This document shows positions 57,888-64,000 of a stretch of DNA of 64,000 bases, piece by piece. The DNA is taken from contig OX638370.1 of NCBI GenBank assembly GCA_951812925.1, positions 42,163,948 to 42,227,947 on the forward strand, written 5' to 3'. Position 1 is the first letter of the stretch; each line of letters starts with the position of its first letter. A model generated the notes under the pieces. It worked only from the letters and a program-made list of their open reading frames with translations, did not search any database and was not told the DNA's origin. A program made the position numbers and the translations under genes. Source of the DNA: Calliopum simillimum (taxonomy: Eukaryota > Arthropoda > Insecta > Diptera > Lauxaniidae).

Positions 57888-59703
57888 ATATGTGCATTAG
57901 AGTGGTCCAAATTTTGTATGGAAAAACCAAAAGTGTTAAAAAGTCAAGGTGCGCGCGACTTTTCTGAATCCTTGAATCCTGCTGATTACAAAAAGTGCTT
58001 TGGAACCAAAAAAAAATTGCGTTTAGATATTCCGCAACGTGTTTTTGAGTACTTTTTTTAATTTAAACGCTATATCTTTTTAACCAGATAAGGTATTTGC
58101 AAAAGTTTAATTGCATTTTTTTAGGCATATATTGAGCCAAATTCTGCATCAATAATAGTTAATCTACTCTTTCCCAATTTTTTTTTAGAAGCACTTTAAA
58201 CTTCAAAATTTGTTAATTTTTTGAGGTGTTTGCATATTCAAGAACCAATTTTTTTCTTATTTTGCTCCAGCAAATTTTTTTTTTACTTTTATTTTTTAGG
58301 CATTAATTAATCTATCAACCGACTTCAACAACTAATCCATCAGCTTCACTTTACTTACCAAAAACCGTAAAGTGTAATCAAATTTGGCCAGAAAAAAAAT
58401 TTTGAGTTTAAAATTTTCATGGTAAAACCGAAACAACAATAGTCATTTGCGATGTATGCGTTCATGAAGATTCTAAATCCAGTCTCAGAATGGCTCTACC
58501 TCATACGGTTTTAGAGGTATCCTAACCTAAAAATGCAAAAAACACCGTTTTTGCTATTTTTGAAGCTGTTATATTAAGACATGATATCTTTCAGCATGGT
58601 ATTGAAGTTAAAAGTGACAGCCTTTTTCTTCAAAACCCAATTTAAATTGTAACGATATCTCTTTGTTCCTCCGAAATATCGTAAGGAGAAGTATCAAAAA
58701 AACCAGTTTTTTGCACTTTTTCAACTTTTTAGGTTAGAATAACTCGGCGAATAAAAAAGATATCGGTATAATTTAAATTGAATTTTAAAGAAACAGATTG
58801 GCACTTTTAACCACTATACCACTTTTTGTAGCTGAAAATAACATTGACTTTAAAAAGAGCAAAAACAGTGTTTTTTATACTTTTATGTTAAAATATCTCC
58901 TTAACCGTACAAGATAGAGCCATTTTGAAACCGAGTTTGGAATCAGCATTAACAAATATATCGAAAATGGCTATTTTAGTTTATTTTTGACTAATTTTTT
59001 TTTTAGTTTTTTTAGAAGATCTATGAAAACTATCTGTTAACCTATTTTGCCAAAAATAACATGAAGTGCCACGGTTTCGATATTGCAAAGAATGTTGTTT
59101 TACTTAGAAGGTTGGGAACTAATGATTTTATAAGAAAAAAGTGGTACCTTACGTCATCCCATTAAGATATATTATTTTAATGCCTTGAAAACATGAAATT
59201 TAATTTTTTTTTAAGTTCAATTTAAATATACTTAATTGTTTTTAGTGAGTAAAAGTATTACTAATAGCTTAGTTGTTGAAATTATATTAAAGATAAATTA
59301 ATGCATAAAAATATAAAAATTTAAAAAAAAATTCGCTATAGCAAAATAAGAAAAAAATTATCAAATTTTGAAGTTTAAAGCGCCGCTAAAAAAATTGGGA
59401 ATGAATAGATTAATTATTATTAATGCAGAATATGGCTCAACATATTTAAAAAAAAAATGCGATTTAATTTTTACAATAACCTTATCTGGTTAAAAAGATA
59501 TAGCGTTTAAATTAAAATAAGTACTCAAAAACTCAAAAATTCCTAAAAAAGTACCTTCAAGCTCGTTCCGGAACATCTAAACGCAATTTTTTTTTTGGTT
59601 CCAAAGCACTTTTTGTAATCAACAGGATCCAAGGATTCGGAAAAGTCGCGCGCACCTTGACTTTTTAACACTTTCGGATTTTGGACCACTCTAATGTACA
59701 TAG
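57888..59703. mobile_element. 1.8-kb palindrome with nested older palindrome in its loop
   Basis: The outer arms start ATTAGAGTGGTCCAAA (57896) and end TTTGGACCACTCTAAT (59695). They share AAGTCAAGGTGCGCGCGACT, CAAAAAGTGCTTTGGAACCA and ACGCTATATCTTTTTAACCA as inverted matches down to ~58225 and ~59360. The loop (58400-59020) holds a second, more diverged palindrome. The DNA is non-coding apart from an 82-codon frame (57813-58061) with no motif. Confidence 0.82.
58400..59020. mobile_element. Nested, diverged palindrome of the shared family
   Basis: AGAATGGCTCTACCTCATAC (58488) mirrors GTACAAGATAGAGCCATTTT (58905). AACCCAATTTAAATTGTAAC (58635) mirrors GGTATAATTTAAATTGAATT (58775). The centre is near 58710, with flanking CAAAAACAGTGTTTTT / AAAAACACCGTTTTT. 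The arms are roughly two-thirds identical by eye. Confidence 0.6.
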
Positions 59704-59843
59704 ATATGTAAAAGATATAAGAAGGATGAAGTTAACATTATACTCTGATTATACATACGGCGGCCGACCGTACTGTATTATACAGAACAGTTCTGTATTT
59801 GAGTCCTCTGTTCTGTATAATTTTTTAAACATAGAAATGTTCT

Positions 59844-61145
59844 GGGCACGGCCACCGTTGGGAACGTTACGTTCGCACGCACATTTTTGCCCATATCTCT
59901 TTGAAAAATAATCAAACATCATGATATCTTAAGTGCATGGAATAAGGCTCCCTAAGGCCAATATTCCGTAGCAACAAAGTTTTTGTCTATCGCGTATGGC
60001 TTAGAAGTTATAAGAGTTTAAGTGCCGTTGGGAACGTTATTTTTTTTTTTTCAACAATTTTTGAGGTCAGTGCACATTTTCTAAAAAGTCTGCGAATCTA
60101 GTGATGTATTTTGCCGAACATCTTCTATAATATCAAGATAAAGGATCAAAGCTAAGATTGGAATGGTAATTGTGGTGAAAAAAATATTATTGGTGGACTT
60201 ACAGACATTAAAGCAACGTTGGTTATGTCACGCAAAAGCGTTGGGAACGTTATGCGTACGAATTTCCATAAATAAATTGAGGGCAAATACAGCCAAACAG
60301 TCCAAACATCCATAAAGATGAAAATATGTGAATATTTCATTCCTTGGAAGGCTCCCAATTACACTACATTACAAATTTTTTGCTCCAAGACCTCGATACA
60401 TATTTTTTTTTGAAATTACGATTTCTCCCAAAAGGATAAAGTTGTCTACATGAAACTTGGTACAGATAATACTGAGAGCCATTTTCTGATCAGGATTAAA
60501 ATTGAGCGTGATCGGTTAATGTTCACGCCTACCTCTTATATATGCTAGTTAATTAAATTTTAGTAGAAAAATATAACTTATGATTTTTGATTAAAAAACG
60601 TTGGGAACGTTACACATATTTAGTGGCTATGTTCACCATGGTAGATACTTTATTTAAGTAATTTTAAAATGGATTCAGAAATTAGACTGAAAATATTCGA
60701 AAAGGGTAATTGCATTTTAATATTTTACCCACTAACTTCTGTTACAAGAAACTTCTTAAAATATTTCGTTGGGAACGTTATGTTTTTTATTGCGGTAGAA
60801 TTCATCGCCAACAAATATGCATAAGCAACTGGTTTTCCTTCAAAATATCAATGTTAATCCTTAATTTCAAACATTTTCTTTCGTCGGAAATCAAAATTGC
60901 ATTGATACAATAAAAATAAAGCAAATTTTTACCTTCTTTTCGGGACTGGTTTTTTTGGCATTTTTTTTTCTTTTCACAAGCAAGAGTAAGTTTTTATGAA
61001 AAAAGCACCCCTTAAATCAACTTATATACTTGAAAATGGTATTTTTGTACAGCATTAGATGTAAACTTACGAAATAAGGGCAAATGAGTGGGATATTTAA
61101 AGAAAAAAAAAAAAGTTGTATAGCTTCGTCCCACGTGGCCGTGCC
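59844..61145. mobile_element. 1.3-kb TIR element with five CGTTGGGAACGTTA motifs
   Basis: GGGCACGGCCAC (59846) followed by CGTTGGGAACG is mirrored at the right end by CGTCCCACGTGGCCGTGCCC (61127-61146), giving a ~22-bp imperfect terminal inverted repeat. CGTTGGGAACGTTA recurs exactly at 59856, 60026, 60239, 60599 and 60767, always in the same orientation. The element is otherwise AT-rich and non-coding. The flanks contain repeated TTCTGTATT motifs. The superfamily is not assigned; the motif repeats could be transposase binding sites (inference). Confidence 0.6.
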
Positions 61146-62240
61146 CTCTGTATTTCAGAAAGTGTTCTGTATTTGTTCTGTATTTCCCAAAATTGTTTGG
61201 TTAAGATGTTTCCACCAAAAAATTATATATAAAAAAAAAACTAGCAAAATCGAAATAATGTTGCCAAAGTGAATATAAGTATTGCATACAAACACAAATT
61301 TGGAATGAAAAAAGAGGTGTCGTAACAGTGTTTACTCTAATGGTAATTTGTTCTAATGATCTCAAATCTACATTAATGTGAGCCAAGTTGTTCGGATGGA
61401 AAAGATATGACCAAGCGTTTAACGGAAAAGTAATCTACGGAAAATTCTAAGAAAAGTTGGCCAGTAAAACATTGATCTAAAATGAATATCGAGCCCCCGA
61501 TTTTTAACGTGAAGATTGTTCCACAACATTTTTATATTAAAATTATACCTCCTTTAGAAAACACTATTGTATCATCTTAAAAAAAATTAACATCATGCGT
61601 ACTTGGTTTTTGGAGGCATCTGGGAAAGCCTTTTTTTTTCATTAAAGACAGCACTAGAATAACTCTAGTGTTTGAGATATTCTTACCTACTATAACTAGG
61701 TTTTTTTATATAGATAATTCTGTAACAGATGATCAGTTATTCAGTGGGAAATTAAAAATTCTTATAATCGAAGCTCTAATACAAGTATTCTAACATAAAA
61801 TAAAATCCATAGGTATTTATTCCTGATGTGATGTTATATACTAACTTATTCTTGGAATCTCATAAAAATGTCCACTACTTTTTTCAAGGACTATTAGCAA
61901 TGTGTCCAGTATCATCTCCCATTAAGAGAAAGCGCTGTTTATATTTTCACTGAAAGTTCAAAGATAGGGGACAAAACCAAATCTTCTCCAAAATACAATA
62001 GCATTTTTCGTGCAGATGTTAACGCTTTTATTAAAGCAATGAAATAGCTTAAAGGCAATGATTTGTTTTAAAAGAATACATATTTGTATGGCCACTTATA
62101 GTCAGAGTACTGTTAGATTTCTCAATTCTGCCAAGTAAAGTTCTTTTGTTGTGGTTGTGGTATAGACATGTTGATTGAAATGAGAAAACGAATGAACTTG
62201 CAAGGTACACCACACTCCTAGGAGAGTATAGGGCCAAAAT
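61146..62240. other. AT-rich spacer
   Basis: TTCTGTATTTGTTCTGTATT near 61160 echoes 59785-59820. On the minus strand, ALYSPRSVVYL (62231-62200) could be the very end of a LINE ORF continuing from 63478-63819 across the palindrome. No other gene seen. Confidence 0.4.
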
Positions 62241-63447
62241 GGAACGTCGCACATCCGCGCGATTTAAGGCAAAAAACTTTTTTCTATAGGATTTTGATGG
62301 GAGGTATCTCATTTTCTTTAGGAACTTACGCTGATGTCAAATTTGAAAGAATTTTTGAAATCCCAACGACAGTTTTTTTTTTAAGTCGGGTAAAGTGATT
62401 TTTCAGTACAAAATTTTTGACCATTTTTTTTTAAAGACCAAAATTTTGAAAACAGAGGCCTAAGAAAAAAATGTAAGCCGCAAACTTTATTCTACAGATT
62501 TTTCCCTATCATTTGATATTAAGAACATAAAAATGTAACTGCCGTAGAAAAAGTTATAACCTTTTAAAAATGAGAGTGTTTTTTTGGTAGTTTGCACACT
62601 AAAATCTATATATGCCAGGTAGGAAAAAAATTAAATCGAACTGTTGTGAACTAAAAAAGGTGTCAAATTACTCCTGAGCACTTACTAAATAAGACAAGGT
62701 AGGAAAAAATTGAAATCGAACTGTTGTGAACTAAAAAAAGGTGTCAAATTACTCCTGAGCACTTACTAAATAAGACAAAAAAGTTTTGAAAAAAAATTCA
62801 TCGACTACTGTTTGAAAAAGGTCGAAAAACGGTACGGTAACTATACGTGATAAAGCAGTTCTGGGACCAGATTCAAATTCACCACCAATAAAATCATCGA
62901 AAATTACTATTTTTGTTTTGTTTTGTTGTGCTTTTTAACAAATGTACCGTTTTTCGACCTTTTTCAAACAGTAGTCGATGAATTTTTTTTCAAAACTTTT
63001 TTGTCTTATTTAGTAAGTGCTCAGGAGTAATTTGACACCTTTTTTTAGTTCACAACAGTTCGATTTCAATTTTTTCCTACCTGGCATATATAGATTTTAG
63101 TGTGCAAACTACCAAAAAAACACTCTCATTTTTAAAAGGTTATAACTTTTTCTACGGCAGTTACATTTTTATGTTCTTAATATCAAATGATAGGGAAAAA
63201 TCTGTAGAATAAAGTTTGCGGTTTACATTTTTTTCTTAGGCTTCTGTTTTCAAAATTTTGGTCTTTAAAAAAATATGGTCTAAAATTTTGTACCGAAAAA
63301 TCACTTTACCCGACTTAAAAAAAAAAACTGTCGTTGGGATTTTAAAAATTCTTTCAAATTTGACATCAGCGTAAGTTCCTGAAGAAAATGAGATACCTCG
63401 CATCAAAATCCTATAGAAAACGCATTTCGCGCGGACGTGCGTCGTCC
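62241..63447. mobile_element. 1.2-kb palindrome with ~100-bp loop
   Basis: GGAACGTCGCACATCCGCGC (62241) mirrors GCGCGGACGTGCGTCGTCC (63447). The arms are near-identical inverted copies (AACTTACGCTGATGTCAAAT, CCCAACGACAGT, AACTGCCGTAGAAAAAGTT, GTCGATGAATTTTTTTTCAA). The left arm has an extra tandem 80-bp copy (62617 and 62697) that the right arm lacks. The loop (62848-62930) carries the shared family signature. The ends differ from the gag insert, so it is a different subfamily. Confidence 0.88.
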
Positions 63448-63477
63448 TTTTTGCGAGCCCTTGTGATGGCTTTATCA

Positions 63478-63819
63478 TTAGCCACAATTTTTCTGATTCT
63501 TGGATTTCCCTTGCCAACGACTTTTGTTGGTGATTTTCGCACTACAACGTCAATAGCTGCCTTGTGGATCACACTCCAGGGCTTGGTGGGAAACATTGCT
63601 CTGTGATTTCCCGAGAGCATGACCTACTCACCTCCACTTACGAAGCTTGATCATCTTTCCTATAAGCATCTGGTTGCAATATAGGTGTCATTCGGCGTTT
63701 GAGATGGAGCTAGGACAACAAACCCTTAGAATGTGCTTTAAGAAATTGTTGGCAAATACTTGTAACTCATTCATTAGACGCTCTGTAACGGGCCACGTCT
63801 CGCACTCATACAAATAACC
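63478..63819 (-). pseudogene. Non-LTR retrotransposon RT C-terminal remnant
   Basis: The minus strand reads LYECETWPVTERLMNELQVF, then ANNFLKHILRVCCPSSISN, stop, LRKWR, stop, VGHALGKS, then HQALECDPQGSY. This matches the widespread LINE C-terminal pattern LYG.ETW......LQVF...CLR.IL......N... .RKWRWIGH.LRK......ALEWNPQG. Three in-frame stops show decay. Palindrome 62241-63447 lies immediately downstream in the LINE direction, apparently inserted into it. Confidence 0.8.
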
Positions 63820-64000
63820 GAATTCACATAGTCAAATCGAAATGGTCGAATTTCGTCCATAAGGCGAACTCTAGTATGAATAATTCCTTCAGTTACTACA
63901 TACATGTATTCACTAATTTTTTCGTTTGAATATATTTTTAATGCGATTGCATTAAAGCAAAATGAAAACTCAATGATTGCAACATTGCTTTATCACCATC
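63820..64000. other. Window end, unassigned
   Basis: AT-rich; no gene or repeat recognised, and the LINE sequence does not clearly continue here. Confidence 0.4.

Noticed and set aside
63411..63620. 69-codon minus-strand and 72-codon plus-strand frames at the palindrome edge
   Set aside because: The supported reading is the LINE remnant in a different minus-strand frame (63478-63819); these frames cross the palindrome junction.

Overview
The window is repeat-rich, AT-rich eukaryotic DNA, most consistent with a higher fly (brachyceran Diptera; a tephritid-like fruit fly is my best guess, not proven). The grounds are eight copies of a DINE-1/mini-me-type element (a GTCY-type tetranucleotide, a conserved core, a short TA run and a terminal hairpin), arthropod-style Ty3/gypsy and non-LTR retrotransposons, CAA/TTG-rich low-complexity DNA, and no recognisable multi-exon host gene. 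I saw nothing bacterial or organellar. The only possible host-type gene is a 54-codon ORF at 5942-6106, which I do not recognise.

Layout. 1-3140 is the 3' end of a Ty3/gypsy element: integrase, a duplicated polypurine tract, then a 1.9-kb LTR built largely of tandem repeats. 4133-5861 is a solo LTR of the same family with a 4-bp target duplication. 8612-~9855 and 40387-41591 are Helitron-like elements in opposite orientation that carry the same ~36-bp minisatellite. DINE-1-like copies lie at 9864, 11083, 19610, 25472, 28909, 32681, 41833 and 43310. 11853-17479 is a nearly complete mag-like Ty3/gypsy element: 177-bp LTRs, TSD ATACG, tRNA-Ser-type primer site, two frameshifts and a nonsense codon. 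Its gag is split by a 1065-bp perfect-ended palindrome. A ~540-bp pure (CTCTAC)n array lies at 19025-19562. A foldback-like GATATC-rich element (23976-25194) adjoins a tRNA-like segment. A tRNA-related ~350-bp repeat occurs once on each strand (25917-26283 and 32081-32430).

The right third (46-64 kb) is mainly DNA-transposon debris: GC-rich and CCAAGA-rich hAT-like MITEs, an unclassified 1.3-kb TIR element carrying five copies of CGTTGGGAACGTTA, and a series of very large palindromes (49669-50710, 50860-52950 with one nested inside, 53313-54672, 57888-59703 with one nested inside, 62241-63447). Two of these directly abut decayed LINE coding sequence. Other LINE remnants are at 36087-36496 (RNase H) and ~56900-57250 (RT).

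The genes do not form a pathway. The window is a stratified record of transposon insertions. The best candidate for something undescribed is the family of coding-free 0.6-2 kb palindromic elements. Several unrelated-looking members share a common AT-rich signature, and one (12268-13332) gives exact ends, a 4-bp TSD and its insertion context. All boundaries were read by eye; no alignment or database search was run.
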